The translations under genes and the position numbers were made by a program. From the NCBI RefSeq assembly GCF_031157355.1, contig NZ_JAVIFT010000001.1, positions 682,001-746,000 of the forward strand: 64,000 nucleotides of DNA. Reading direction: 5' to 3'. The notes beneath the pieces are model-generated. The model did not search any database, had not been told where the DNA came from, and saw nothing but the letters and a program-made list of their open reading frames with translations. The DNA comes from Hyphomicrobium sp. LHD-15 (lineage in GTDB: Bacteria > Pseudomonadota > Alphaproteobacteria > Rhizobiales > Hyphomicrobiaceae). Below, one piece after another: positions 15,454 through 23,697 of the stretch (positions are counted from its first letter, which is position 1; every line of letters starts with the position of its first letter).

Positions 15454-17661
15454 ATGAGAATCTGTATTCTTCTCTTTACCTTCGTCGTTAGCCTTGCATC
15501 GCTCCCTGCCCAATCCACACCTTCGCCCCGCCCCCTTCCGACGGGCGCCGCCGAAGCCGAGATCGAAGCCAAGATCTCCGCCCTAATCGGCAAAATGACG
15601 CTCGAAGAAAAGATCGGGCAGCTCAATTTCCCGTCCTATGCCTTTCCACGCGAACCACAGATCGAGGCCGTCACCAAGGGGCGGATCGGAGCTATGCTGA
15701 ACGTGGCCAATTTGGACCACGTGCGCGTGTTCGAGGAGGCCGTCCAGGCCTCGCGGCTCAAGATCCCGATGATCTTCGCGATCGACGCCATCTACGCCTT
15801 CCACATCGCCTTCCCCGTGCCGATCGCCTGGGCCGCAACCTGGGAGCCCGAACTGGCCGAGCGCGCCGCCGAGGCGATTGCCCGCGAGACGGCCCAAATT
15901 GGCGTCAACCTTACCTTCGCCCCGATGATCGACATCTCGCGCGACCCCAGATGGGGCCGCGTGATGGAAGGAGGCGGAGAAGATGCCTATCTCGGCGCCG
16001 CCTTCTCGGCTGCACGCGTGCGCGGCTACCGCAAGGGCGGGCTCGCGACATCGGCCAAGCATTTCGTCGGATACGGCGCGCCGGAGGGCGGGCGCGACTA
16101 TAACGGCGCGCAGATCTCGATGTCGGAACTCTTCGACCGCTACATTCCGCCGTTCCAGGCCGCGATCGATGCCGGCACCGAAACGGTGATGGCGTCGTTC
16201 AATACCGTCAACGGCGTGCCGGTCACCGCGAACCGCCCGCTGATCACCGACGTGCTCAAGACGCGACTGGGCTTTGACGGGCTCGTGATGTCGGATTTCG
16301 CGGCGATCATGGAGCTCAAGAACCATGGTGTTGCCGGCGACCTCGCCCAGGCCGCCGAGAAGGCGCTTCACGCCGGTATCGACTACGACATGGAGAGCAA
16401 GGCTTACGACCAGCATCTCGAAGACAGCGTGAAGGCCGGACGTGTGCCGGTGGCCGAGATCGACGCCGCCGTCAGGCGCGTGCTGCGCGTCAAATACCGA
16501 ATGGGCCTGTTCGAGGATACGCCGGGCGGTCAGCGCAAGCGGCCGCCGCCGCTCGACGAAGCAAGCGTCCGCAAGACGGCACGCGACGTTGCGCGAGAGA
16601 GCTTCGTGCTCGTAAAAAACAACGGCGCGACGCTGCCCATCGGCCCGCAATCCGGGACCGTTGCGCTGATCGGCGCCGCGGCACTCTCGGTCAACGATCA
16701 CTCGTGGTACGGGCCAGCCGGCCTTGAGAAACCGCGCACCGAAACGCTTCACGATGCGCTCAAGGCCCGCCTCGAAAGCAAGCAGACTTTTCTGTTTGCG
16801 CCCGCCTTCGCGGACGCCTGCGGGCTTTCGTTCGAGGACAAGAGCAAGGCGGTCGAGACGGCGCGGGCCGCCGATCTCATCGTCTTCATCGTGTCCGAAG
16901 ACTGCGCGGTTTCGGGCGAAGGCGCCTCGCGCGTCGATCTCGGTCTTTCGGGCGTGCAGGGTGAAATGCTCGATGCCCTCGCTGAGGTCGGCAAGCCGAT
17001 CGCGCTCGTGGTCGAGACCGGGCGGCCCCTGGTGCTGACCGACGCCTCGGAAAAGGTCGCCTCCGTCCTGATCGCCTGGCATCCGGGCACCGAAGGGCGG
17101 ACCGCGCTCGCCGAGGTGCTGACCGGTGAATTCGCGCCATCCGGAAAACTGCCGATGACGTTTCCGCGCTCGGTCGGGCAGATCCCACTCTCCTATAACG
17201 AACTGCCGACCAGCCGGCCTTCGACCGGCGATCGCTACACGACCGGCTACGTGGACGAGAAGCCGACGCCGCTCTATCCGTTCGGGCACGGCCTCAGCTA
17301 CACCAGCTTCAGTTATTCCGGTCTCGCGGTCGGCAAACCGCTGTTGACGCGCGACGGCACGATCGACATTCGCGTCGACGTCACCAACACCGGATCGCGA
17401 AGCGGCCAGGAAGTGGTTCAGCTCTACACGCGTCAGCTCGTCGCGGCACGGTCGCGTCCGTTGCGGGAACTCAAGGGCTTCCAGAAGATCAAGCTCGCGC
17501 CGGGCAAGAAAAAAACGGTGCGGTTCACGCTCAAGGCGTCCGATCTCGCCTATCACGACGACACCGGCGAGCCCGTGATCGAGCCGGGCAAGTTCGACGT
17601 GTTCGTCGGCGGCAGCTCTGCGGCCGACCTCAAAAGCGAATTCAGAATCGTGGCCGAATAA
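15454..17661 (+). CDS. bglX: periplasmic beta-glucosidase, glycoside hydrolase family 3
   Basis: A 735-residue exported glycosidase. Residues 1-22 form a signal peptide (MRICILLFTFVVSLASLPAQS). The (beta/alpha)8 domain follows, with KHFVGYGAPEGGRDYN and the nucleophile Asp281 in GLVMSDF. The alpha/beta sandwich domain comes next (ALIGAAA, AWHPGTEGRTALAEVLTGEFAPSGKLPMTF). A C-terminal fibronectin-III-like domain begins near residue 640 (DVTNTGSRSGQEVVQLY). Length and order match BglX. It removes terminal beta-D-glucosyl residues from oligosaccharides; here it may recycle or trim polysaccharide. The Met at 15454 is chosen because it starts the signal peptide. Confidence 0.92.
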   Translation: MRICILLFTFVVSLASLPAQSTPSPRPLPTGAAEAEIEAKISALIGKMTLEEKIGQLNFPSYAFPREPQIEAVTKGRIGAMLNVANLDHVRVFEEAVQASRLKIPMIFAIDAIYAFHIAFPVPIAWAATWEPELAERAAEAIARETAQIGVNLTFAPMIDISRDPRWGRVMEGGGEDAYLGAAFSAARVRGYRKGGLATSAKHFVGYGAPEGGRDYNGAQISMSELFDRYIPPFQAAIDAGTETVMASFNTVNGVPVTANRPLITDVLKTRLGFDGLVMSDFAAIMELKNHGVAGDLAQAAEKALHAGIDYDMESKAYDQHLEDSVKAGRVPVAEIDAAVRRVLRVKYRMGLFEDTPGGQRKRPPPLDEASVRKTARDVARESFVLVKNNGATLPIGPQSGTVALIGAAALSVNDHSWYGPAGLEKPRTETLHDALKARLESKQTFLFAPAFADACGLSFEDKSKAVETARAADLIVFIVSEDCAVSGEGASRVDLGLSGVQGEMLDALAEVGKPIALVVETGRPLVLTDASEKVASVLIAWHPGTEGRTALAEVLTGEFAPSGKLPMTFPRSVGQIPLSYNELPTSRPSTGDRYTTGYVDEKPTPLYPFGHGLSYTSFSYSGLAVGKPLLTRDGTIDIRVDVTNTGSRSGQEVVQLYTRQLVAARSRPLRELKGFQKIKLAPGKKKTVRFTLKASDLAYHDDTGEPVIEPGKFDVFVGGSSAADLKSEFRIVAE

Positions 17662-17662
17662 A

Positions 17663-18100
17663 CTATCGGCCGAGCAGGCGCGGCCACTCGATGGCGGGGC
17701 AGCGGTCCATGACGACCGTGAGCCCGGCCGCAGCGGCTTCCGTCGCAGCCACTTCGTTGATGACGCCGAGCTGCATCCAGACCGCTTTGATACCCAAGCG
17801 ATCCTTCTCGCGGATCGCAGCGCGGACGACATCGAGAGCGGCTTCGGAATTGCGGAAGATGTCGACGACGTCGACGGGCCGTGTGATCGCAGCGAGATCC
17901 GCGGCTACCGGCTGCCCGAGTAGATCGCCTCCGGCCAGCCCCGGATTGACCGGGATGACCTCATAGCCTCGCGCCAACAGAAAACGCGCCACGCCGTGGC
18001 TCGGACGGCTCGGATTGGCGGATGCGCCCACAACGGCAAACGTGCGGGCCGTGCGCAGCAGATCCGCAATCTCGTCGTCGCTCGGAGCTTGGTTGGTCAT
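17663..18100 (-). CDS. CoA-binding domain protein (YccU-like)
   Basis: A 145-residue Rossmann-fold protein of the CoA_binding family. VVGASANPSRPSHGVARFL at about residues 23-41 is the nucleotide-binding loop, and VDVVDIFRNSE and VWMQLGV are typical of stand-alone YccU proteins. The family's biochemical role is not established. Its ATG overlaps the stop of the upstream VOC gene in an ATGA arrangement, so the two are probably translationally coupled. It is the last gene of a four-gene minus-strand group. Confidence 0.85.
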   Translation of the reverse strand: MTNQAPSDDEIADLLRTARTFAVVGASANPSRPSHGVARFLLARGYEVIPVNPGLAGGDLLGQPVAADLAAITRPVDVVDIFRNSEAALDVVRAAIREKDRLGIKAVWMQLGVINEVAATEAAAAGLTVVMDRCPAIEWPRLLGR

Positions 18101-18531
18101 GATTTCTCGTAGGGCAGCACGACGTGGCCGGCCGCGTCGAACGGGAAAAACGGATTGTACGCCACCTCCCAGAGATGGCCGTCGGGATCCTTGAAATAAC
18201 CGGACTGGCCGCCCCAGAACGCGCGCTCGGACGGCTTCACGATGGTGGCACCTGCCGCTTCGGCCTCCGCAAGTACGCTCGCGACCTCGGCTTCGGACCG
18301 CACGTTATGGGCCAGTGCAACGCCGGAAAATCCGGGCGCGCTGTCCGAGACTTTCGCGTCCTTGGCAAGCGACGCGCGACCGAACACCGCGAGCACCACC
18401 CCGCCGGCATCGAAAAACGTGACGTTCTCGTTCGAATCCGAAGAGGCTTTGAAACCCAGTTTTTCATAGAATGTGCGCGCACGCGCGACGTCGGAGACGC
18501 CGAGCGTCACGAAGGAGAGGCGCGGCTCCAC
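18097..18531 (-). CDS. VOC/glyoxalase-fold protein
   Basis: A protein of about 144 residues with two beta-alpha-beta-beta-beta modules of the vicinal oxygen chelate superfamily: LSFVTLGVSDVARARTFYEK at the start and GQSGYFKDPDGHLWEVAYNP near the end. Such proteins are lyases, dioxygenases or resistance proteins; the substrate cannot be told from sequence. Two GTG starts compete. The one at 18531 has GGAAAGG 9 bases upstream, while the one at 18540 lies right against that site and overlaps the upstream gene. It is coupled to the CoA-binding gene downstream. Confidence 0.85.
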   Translation of the reverse strand: MEPRLSFVTLGVSDVARARTFYEKLGFKASSDSNENVTFFDAGGVVLAVFGRASLAKDAKVSDSAPGFSGVALAHNVRSEAEVASVLAEAEAAGATIVKPSERAFWGGQSGYFKDPDGHLWEVAYNPFFPFDAAGHVVLPYEKS

Positions 18532-18533
18532 CG

Positions 18534-19424
18534 CTAGCACCCTTTCCAGACAGGCGTGCGCTTCTCGATAAACGCGCCGATACCTTCGGCGGCATCGCGG
18601 GCCATCATGTTTTCGACCATGACGGACGCTGCATAGGCATAGGCCTCGGCGAGCGGTTCTTCGATCTGGCGATAGAAGGCTTCCTTGCCGATGGCGACGG
18701 TGAGTTTCGATTTGGCGGCGATGATGCGTGCCATCGCGATCGCCTCTTCCCGCACACGCTCGGGCGGCACGACACGATTGACGAGCCCATAGCTTGCCGC
18801 AGCCTCGGCGCTCAGCATTTCTCCGAGCAACAGCATCTCCATTGCCCGCTTTCTCGGAACGTTGCGAGACAGCGCCACCATCGGGGTCGAGCAGAAGAGG
18901 CCGATGTTGACGCCAGGCGTGGCGAAGGTTGCAGTGGAAGCGGCAACCGCGAGATCGCAGGTTGCGACCAGCTGGCAGCCGGCCGCCGTCGCGATGCCCT
19001 CGACAGCCGCGATAACGGGCTTCGGATTGCGCACGATTGCCTGCATGAGCCCAGCGCAGGCCTGCATGGTCTCGTCGTAGAACGCGCGACCGCCGTCGGT
19101 ATCCGCGCGATGTGCGGCGAGCTCCTTGAGGTCGTGACCGGCCGAAAAAGCCGGGCCGGCTGCCGCGAGCACGATGGCGGCAACCTCTCGATCACCGCCA
19201 AGACGCGCGAGACTGTCGCCCAACGTAGCCATCATACGTCGCGAGAGGCTGTTGCGCGCGCGAGGGGCGTTGAGCGTAACCACCGCGACACCCGGCTCCG
19301 GATTCGCGACCAACACCAGCTCCTCGCTGCTGCCGGTCACGTCCAAAGCCGATGCCGACGTCTTGGTATCGGTGGTCACGATTTCAACATTGCTCCGTTG
19401 GCGTGTTTCACGCCCCGCGCGCAT
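18534..19424 (-). CDS. enoyl-CoA hydratase/isomerase family protein
   Basis: A 296-residue crotonase-fold protein. The oxyanion-hole segment is FSAGHDLKELAAHR and the second loop is VEGIATAAGCQLVATCDLAVA. The position of the usual first catalytic Glu carries Cys (ATPGVNIGLFCSTP), as in the ECHDC3-like subgroup. It may therefore act on a short acyl-CoA by an atypical mechanism or be a non-hydratase member. About 30 residues precede the fold; an internal GTG (codon 17) is an alternative start. It lies 22 bases after an exported-protein gene and just before the VOC gene, probably in one transcript. Confidence 0.85.
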   Translation of the reverse strand: MRAGRETRQRSNVEIVTTDTKTSASALDVTGSSEELVLVANPEPGVAVVTLNAPRARNSLSRRMMATLGDSLARLGGDREVAAIVLAAAGPAFSAGHDLKELAAHRADTDGGRAFYDETMQACAGLMQAIVRNPKPVIAAVEGIATAAGCQLVATCDLAVAASTATFATPGVNIGLFCSTPMVALSRNVPRKRAMEMLLLGEMLSAEAAASYGLVNRVVPPERVREEAIAMARIIAAKSKLTVAIGKEAFYRQIEEPLAEAYAYAASVMVENMMARDAAEGIGAFIEKRTPVWKGC

Positions 19425-19446
19425 TCAGCTCAGCGTTTCCGGCTGC

Positions 19447-20022
19447 TCAGGGTGCCGGACCTTCGCCGTCCGCGGGGCCGCTTTCGCCGGCCTCTTCGGG
19501 GATCAGCTCCTCGATGGCGGCGATATGCTTTTTCACGACATCGACGTTAGCCGCGAACTTAAGCGGCTTGGCCTGGGCGATCTCCTGCGTGAGGTCGTCG
19601 ACCGCAAGCTTCTTGTCCTCGGGCGGGATGGTGTCGTCGGCCTTGATCTCGTCGAGCTCCTTTTTCATCTTCTCGACAGGATCGGTGTACTTTCCCGTCG
19701 CGCGATCCAGGCCATCCAGCACGATGGTAATGTTGGCGCCGACGTCCTCGAAATCCGCAAAGCTCGTGAAGCCGTGCTTTTTGGCGATGTCCTCGAGTTC
19801 TTTCGTCAGCGCTGCGTCGGGCTGCTCGCCACCTTCGGCAAGCTTGCTCGCGAGCGGCGCGAAATCCTTCTGGGCCGAGATGAAGTTCGTCACGAGCTGA
19901 TCGGTCAGCTCGAGCTGCTTGAACTCCTGCGCGGCTGCGCCGAACGCGCCCGCGCCTGCCAGTATTGCGCTCAGACCGATGGCCCCTGCCAGCGATCTCA
20001 GACTAGAAATGAACGTGCTCAT
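19447..20022 (-). CDS. exported alpha-helical protein, unknown function
   Basis: A 191-residue protein with a signal peptide (residues 1-31, ending AAAQEF). The mature part is acidic and predicted helical, with charged stretches such as EKMKKELDEIKADDTIPPEDKK, and a low-complexity tail. It is probably periplasmic. No family is recognised with confidence. The start at 20022 follows GGGAGA by about 9 bases; a longer frame begins at 20133 without a good site. It is the first gene of the group that runs into the enoyl-CoA hydratase gene. Confidence 0.75.
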   Translation of the reverse strand: MSTFISSLRSLAGAIGLSAILAGAGAFGAAAQEFKQLELTDQLVTNFISAQKDFAPLASKLAEGGEQPDAALTKELEDIAKKHGFTSFADFEDVGANITIVLDGLDRATGKYTDPVEKMKKELDEIKADDTIPPEDKKLAVDDLTQEIAQAKPLKFAANVDVVKKHIAAIEELIPEEAGESGPADGEGPAP

Positions 20023-20485
20023 GAAGCGTTGTCTCCCATTCGCAAAGCATGCTCGCGATCGTGTGGGTCCCCCAGCATGTCGATCCCGTACCGCAACTAA
20101 GATCACAACTGAGACGGATCTAAGAACGGTCAATGGGTCTCGATGTTCCTGCCGGGATACCCGCTAAATCAATTGGCCTTCGCACGATCACGTCCGCCCA
20201 GGCTGCTCGCATCCATCCCGCTACACCGGTGTGGCAACGGCCGCAAGAAACGGTTAACTCCAGAACGCTGCCACGCCACGAAATCCGGCGGCGATAATGA
20301 GGTATTATTTTACCGCCATGATGGTATTTAGATACCTCATTATTTAATTTATTGATATTATTTGATTTTATCTTTTCTCGCCCCAATTGACGTGAGTCTA
20401 TCCGTCACGTACACACCACGCTTCGCAACGGCGTGGGTTATTCCCGCCGAATTCCACTCCAATTTGGGCAGGAGCCTGTCCCGCC
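20023..20485. other. intergenic region between the exported-protein gene and rplM
   Basis: This 463-base gap separates divergent genes. Its right half, about 20294-20385, is AT-rich and contains a perfect 12-bp inverted repeat at 20294-20343. A smaller ACGTGA/TCACGT inverted repeat lies at 20390-20410, overlapping a TTGACG that could be a -35 box. The rplM promoter must lie here. No gene is seen. Confidence 0.6.
20294..20343. promoter_or_regulatory. 12-bp inverted repeat upstream of rplM
   Basis: ATAATGAGGTAT at 20294-20305 is repeated exactly in inverse at 20332-20343, with 26 bases between the arms. The spacer holds a smaller TACC/GGTA dyad. It lies 143 bases before the rplM start in an AT-rich stretch, so it may be an operator or a leader hairpin. 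The function is not known. Confidence 0.7.
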
Positions 20486-20947
20486 ATGAAGACATTCGTC
20501 GCCAAGCCGGGCGAGGTGGACAAGAAGTGGGTCGTGATCGACGCCGAGGGTCTCGTCGTCGGTCGTCTCGCCACGCTGATCGCCACGCGCCTCAAGGGCA
20601 AGCACAAAGCACTCTATACGCCGCACGTCGATTGCGGTGACAACGTCATCGTCGTCAACGCCGAGAAGGTCGTCTTCACCGGCAAGAAGCGCGAAGACAA
20701 GGTCTACTATCGCCATACCGGATATCCGGGCGGCATCAAGGCCAACACGCCGAAGCGCATCTTCGAAGGCCGCTTTCCCGAGCGCGTCATCGAGCTTGCT
20801 GTCGAGCGCATGCTGGCCCGCGGGCCGCTGCAGCGCAAGCTGATGAGAAACCTCAAGATTTACAAGGGTGCCGAGCATCCGCATGCGGCGCAGTCGCCGG
20901 TTGCGCTCGACATCGCGAAGCTCAATCGCAAGAACTCGAGGGCCTAA
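20486..20947 (+). CDS. rplM: 50S ribosomal protein L13
   Basis: A 153-residue ribosomal protein of the large subunit. [19 protein letters not shown] at the start, [24 protein letters not shown] and the C-terminal [16 protein letters not shown] are all L13 signatures, and the length is normal. The start lies 12 bases past a CAGGAG. It forms an operon with rpsI, which begins 5 bases after its stop. Confidence 0.99.
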   Translation: MKTFVAKPGEVDKKWVVIDAEGLVVGRLATLIATRLKGKHKALYTPHVDCGDNVIVVNAEKVVFTGKKREDKVYYRHTGYPGGIKANTPKRIFEGRFPERVIELAVERMLARGPLQRKLMRNLKIYKGAEHPHAAQSPVALDIAKLNRKNSRA

Positions 20948-20952
20948 TTGCC

Positions 20953-21432
20953 ATGGTACAGGAAACCAAGTCCCTGGACGATCTCGGCGCCCTCAAGGGT
21001 GCTGCTCCTGCCGAAGCACCCGTGCACGTGCAGAAGCTCGACAAGTTCGGCCGCGCCTACGCAACCGGCAAGCGCAAGGACGCCGTCGCACGCGTCTGGA
21101 TCAAGCCGGGCCGTGGCCAGATCACGGTCAACAAGAAAGACTTCAAGCAGTATTTCGCACGCCCCGTGCTGCAGATGCTGCTGCAGCAGCCGCTCAATGC
21201 CGCGAACCGCGCAACGCAGTTCGACATCATTGTGACGGTCGTCGGCGGCGGGCTTTCGGGCCAGGCCGGCGCGGTGCGTCACGGCATCTCCAAGGCTCTG
21301 ACCTACTACGAGCCGGAGCTGCGCGGCGTGCTCAAGAAGGGCGGCTTCCTGACGCGCGACAGCCGTACCGTCGAGCGCAAGAAGTACGGCCGGGTCAAGG
21401 CTCGCCGCAGCTTCCAGTTCTCGAAGCGCTAA
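20953..21432 (+). CDS. rpsI: 30S ribosomal protein S9
   Basis: A 159-residue small-subunit protein. [19 protein letters not shown] and the C terminus [16 protein letters not shown], whose last residues reach toward the P-site tRNA, identify S9. The alphaproteobacterial N-terminal extension of about 30 residues is present. It is cotranscribed with rplM and followed by a strong terminator. Confidence 0.99.
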   Translation: MVQETKSLDDLGALKGAAPAEAPVHVQKLDKFGRAYATGKRKDAVARVWIKPGRGQITVNKKDFKQYFARPVLQMLLQQPLNAANRATQFDIIVTVVGGGLSGQAGAVRHGISKALTYYEPELRGVLKKGGFLTRDSRTVERKKYGRVKARRSFQFSKR

Positions 21433-21477
21433 TTCGAGACGGGCTGAATTCAAGCCCCCTTACGTGTTTTTCGTCGC

Positions 21478-21511
21478 AACGGCCCGCTTCAAGCGGGCCG
21501 TTGTTTTTTTG
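21478..21511 (+). terminator. rho-independent terminator of rplM-rpsI
   Basis: A perfect 10-bp stem (AACGGCCCGC/GCGGGCCGTT) closes a TTCAA loop and is followed at once by G and a run of T. It ends the ribosomal-protein operon 45 bases after the rpsI stop. Confidence 0.95.
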
Positions 21512-21594
21512 TTTGAAATGGTGTTGTTCTCTGCTGCCAAAATGGAATGGGCGCACGTTCCAGCATTCCTGTTTGACCTGAAAAGGCTCCGTTG

Positions 21595-22332
21595 ATGATC
21601 GAAGAGCTGTTAATCGAGATCGGCCACCTGGTATCGCCGGAGTGGTGGTATCAAAACGCTATTCCACTCTTCAACATCCTGATCATCGACCTCACGCTCG
21701 CAGGCGACAACGCGATCGTCGTCGGCATGGCGGCGTCGCGCGTCGAGAAAAGCATGCGCGCCAAGGTCATCTTCTGGGGCATCGCCGGCGCGGTCATTCT
21801 CAGAATTCTGTTCTCGGGCGTTGCGCAGCAGATGCTGCAAGTCATCGGCCTCACGCTCGCAGGCGGCCTGCTGCTGCTGTTCGTCTCGTGGAAGATGTAC
21901 AAACAGATCATCGAGGGACATGAGCACTCGATCGATCATGTCGAAGGGCAGCTTGCGGCTGACCTGCCGAAAAACCAGCAGGCGACCTTCTGGTCGGCAC
22001 TCTGGACGATCATTCTCGCCGACGTGTCGATGTCTCTCGACAACGTGCTTGCCGTTGCTGGAGCCGCCGGCGACTCGACGCTCGTGCTGGTCATCGGTCT
22101 TGCGATCGCGATCGTGCTAATGGCCGTCGCATCTACCTACATCGCCAAGCTGCTTGCGAAGTATCCTTGGATCGCCTGGGTCGGCCTCATCATCATCCTC
22201 TACGTCGCACTCGACATGATCTATCGCGACAGCCACAAGATCTTCTGCGCCGCTTACGGCATCGGCTGCTCGGAGACGATCTGGGAAGGCATTCTGCATC
22301 GGCTCGGCTTCGGGCCTGGCGGAGGCACATGA
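21595..22332 (+). CDS. TerC/YjbE-family integral membrane protein
   Basis: A 245-residue inner-membrane protein of the TerC family, linked in other bacteria to metal (Mn) efflux or tellurite tolerance. About seven hydrophobic segments are visible. The family's acidic motifs lie in membrane segments: [14 protein letters not shown] near residue 30 and [14 protein letters not shown] near residue 150. The true start is the ATG at 21595, not the TTG just before it. Its stop overlaps the argC start in an ATGA arrangement, which implies translational coupling of two functionally unrelated genes. Confidence 0.9.
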   Translation: MIEELLIEIGHLVSPEWWYQNAIPLFNILIIDLTLAGDNAIVVGMAASRVEKSMRAKVIFWGIAGAVILRILFSGVAQQMLQVIGLTLAGGLLLLFVSWKMYKQIIEGHEHSIDHVEGQLAADLPKNQQATFWSALWTIILADVSMSLDNVLAVAGAAGDSTLVLVIGLAIAIVLMAVASTYIAKLLAKYPWIAWVGLIIILYVALDMIYRDSHKIFCAAYGIGCSETIWEGILHRLGFGPGGGT

Positions 22333-23288
22333 GCAAGGCGTCTGCAAAATCCGGCGCCGGCAAGCCTCGCATCTTCATCGATGGCGAAGCCGGTACGACG
22401 GGACTAGAGATCCGCGAACGGCTGGCGGCTGAGCCAGCCGTCGAGGTGGCCAGCATCGCCGCCGAGGCGCGCAAGGATCCGAAAGCCCGCCAGGCCTTGA
22501 TGGCGGACGTGGATCTCGTCGTGTTGTGCCTGCCCGATGCAGCGGCTATCGAAGCCGTCGCATTGGCAGACGCCCTCGGCGACAAGAGCCCGCGCATCGT
22601 GGACGCTTCGACCGCGCATCGCGTCGCCGCAGGCTGGGTGTATGGCTTTCCGGAACTCGACAAGGCGCAGGCCGAGGCCGTGCGGCAGGCGCGGCGCGTG
22701 GCCAATCCGGGTTGCTATCCGACCGGCGGCATCGCGCTGCTGCGCCCGCTCGTCGATGCCGGGCTGTTACCAGCCGACTACCCGATCACCGTGAACGCCG
22801 TTTCCGGATACTCAGGCGGCGGCAAGTCGATGATCGAATCCTACGAGGTCGGCAAAACGGCCCCTGCGTTCGAGCTTTACGGATTAGCGCTCGAACACAA
22901 GCACCTGCCGGAGCTTCAGCGCTATTCTCGGCTGACGCGGCAGCCGATTTTCGTGCCGTCGGTCGGAAACTTCCGGCAGGGCATGCTGGTTAGCGTTCCG
23001 TTGCATCTCGACACGCTGCCAGGAAAGCCTTCGGCGCGCGACCTGGAGCAGGCACTCGCTGCGCACTACGCGGGCTCGAACCTCGTTCGCGTCGCGCCGC
23101 ACGCCGAGACCGCTAAGCTCGGCGGACGCCTCGATGCGCTTGCTCTAAACGGCACCGACAAGCTCGAACTGTTTGTGTTCGGGCACGACAAGAACGGCCA
23201 CGCGCTGCTCGTTGCCCGGCTCGACAATCTGGGCAAGGGTGCCGCGGGCGCAGCCGTGCAGAACATCCGCCTGATGCTCGGGCTTTAG
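22329..23288 (+). CDS. argC: N-acetyl-gamma-glutamyl-phosphate reductase (short type)
   Basis: A 319-residue NADPH-dependent enzyme of arginine synthesis that reduces N-acetyl-glutamyl phosphate to the semialdehyde. The N-terminal [17 protein letters not shown] binds the nucleotide, the catalytic Cys lies in [15 protein letters not shown], and [10 protein letters not shown] and [12 protein letters not shown] follow. Length and the DGEAGTTG motif mark the type 2 (short) ArgC common in alphaproteobacteria. Translation is coupled to the terC-like gene. Two copies of the palindromic element follow the stop. Confidence 0.95.
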   Translation: MSKASAKSGAGKPRIFIDGEAGTTGLEIRERLAAEPAVEVASIAAEARKDPKARQALMADVDLVVLCLPDAAAIEAVALADALGDKSPRIVDASTAHRVAAGWVYGFPELDKAQAEAVRQARRVANPGCYPTGGIALLRPLVDAGLLPADYPITVNAVSGYSGGGKSMIESYEVGKTAPAFELYGLALEHKHLPELQRYSRLTRQPIFVPSVGNFRQGMLVSVPLHLDTLPGKPSARDLEQALAAHYAGSNLVRVAPHAETAKLGGRLDALALNGTDKLELFVFGHDKNGHALLVARLDNLGKGAAGAAVQNIRLMLGL

Positions 23289-23293
23289 CCCTT

Positions 23294-23402
23294 TGATGAG
23301 ACCGATGATTCACGCTTCAGGCTTTTTCTGCGCTGCCGATTCACGCCGCGCCCGATAGGGGTCGCGACGATCGGAGCGCGTAGGGCCTGAAGCGATCATG
23401 GT
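23294..23402. repeat. palindromic element copy A, arms split by 62 bases
   Basis: The left arm at 23298-23322 and right arm at 23385-23402 match the intact neighbour copy B exactly through AGACC-G-ATGAT-TCA-CGCTTCAGGC and GCCTGAAGCG-ATCAT-GGT. In B only 7 bases separate the arms; here 62 bases do, and they include another GATTCACGC. It begins 6 bases after the argC stop. Confidence 0.85.
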
Positions 23403-23413
23403 GGTCCTTTAGC

Positions 23414-23465
23414 GAGACCGATGATTCACGCTTCAGGCTGGTAGGGCCTGAAGCGATCATGGTCT
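23414..23465. repeat. palindromic element copy B, intact hairpin
   Basis: AGACC, ATGAT and CGCTTCAGGC in the left arm pair with GCCTGAAGCG, ATCAT and GGTCT in the right: 20 base pairs with a bulged G and a 3-base TCA bulge on the left, and a 7-base loop (TGGTAGG). The same architecture recurs at 46544-46598. Confidence 0.92.
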
Positions 23466-23541
23466 GTATCCCTGTTCCCTACGGAACTGCGGCGGATTGC
23501 ATCCGGCGCATTGTTCCGCATGGCTCGGAGGAGGCTTCCCG

Positions 23542-23682
23542 ATGATCTGGCTTGTTCTCATCGTGCTAATTGGAGGCGCATTTGCAATCGCGGTGATCGC
23601 ATCCGACGCGCAAATCGGCCCTTCGGATCGCTCGGACGACGCGAAACGCAAAGACCTGCCGCCTGACAAAGACGCCGAATAG
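23542..23682 (+). CDS. small single-pass membrane protein (46 residues)
   Basis: A short gene supported by an excellent ribosome site, GGAGGAGG, ending 8 bases before the ATG. The product starts with one membrane segment (MIWLVLIVLIGGAFAIAVIA) followed by a charged cytoplasmic or periplasmic tail rich in Asp and Lys. The function is unknown. It lies between the palindromic repeats and ctaA, and converges on ctaA with 15 bases between the stops. Confidence 0.65.
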   Translation: MIWLVLIVLIGGAFAIAVIASDAQIGPSDRSDDAKRKDLPPDKDAE

Positions 23683-23697
23683 GTTCGGGTGGCAGGG

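Noticed and set aside
15583-17832. 749-codon frame antisense to the beta-glucosidase
   Set aside because: The sense gene has complete GH3 motifs; the antisense product is Arg/Gly/His-rich without domains.
19174-20100. 308-codon plus-strand frame across the exported-protein gene
   Set aside because: The opposite strand has a signal peptide, ribosome site and operon context; this frame has neither.
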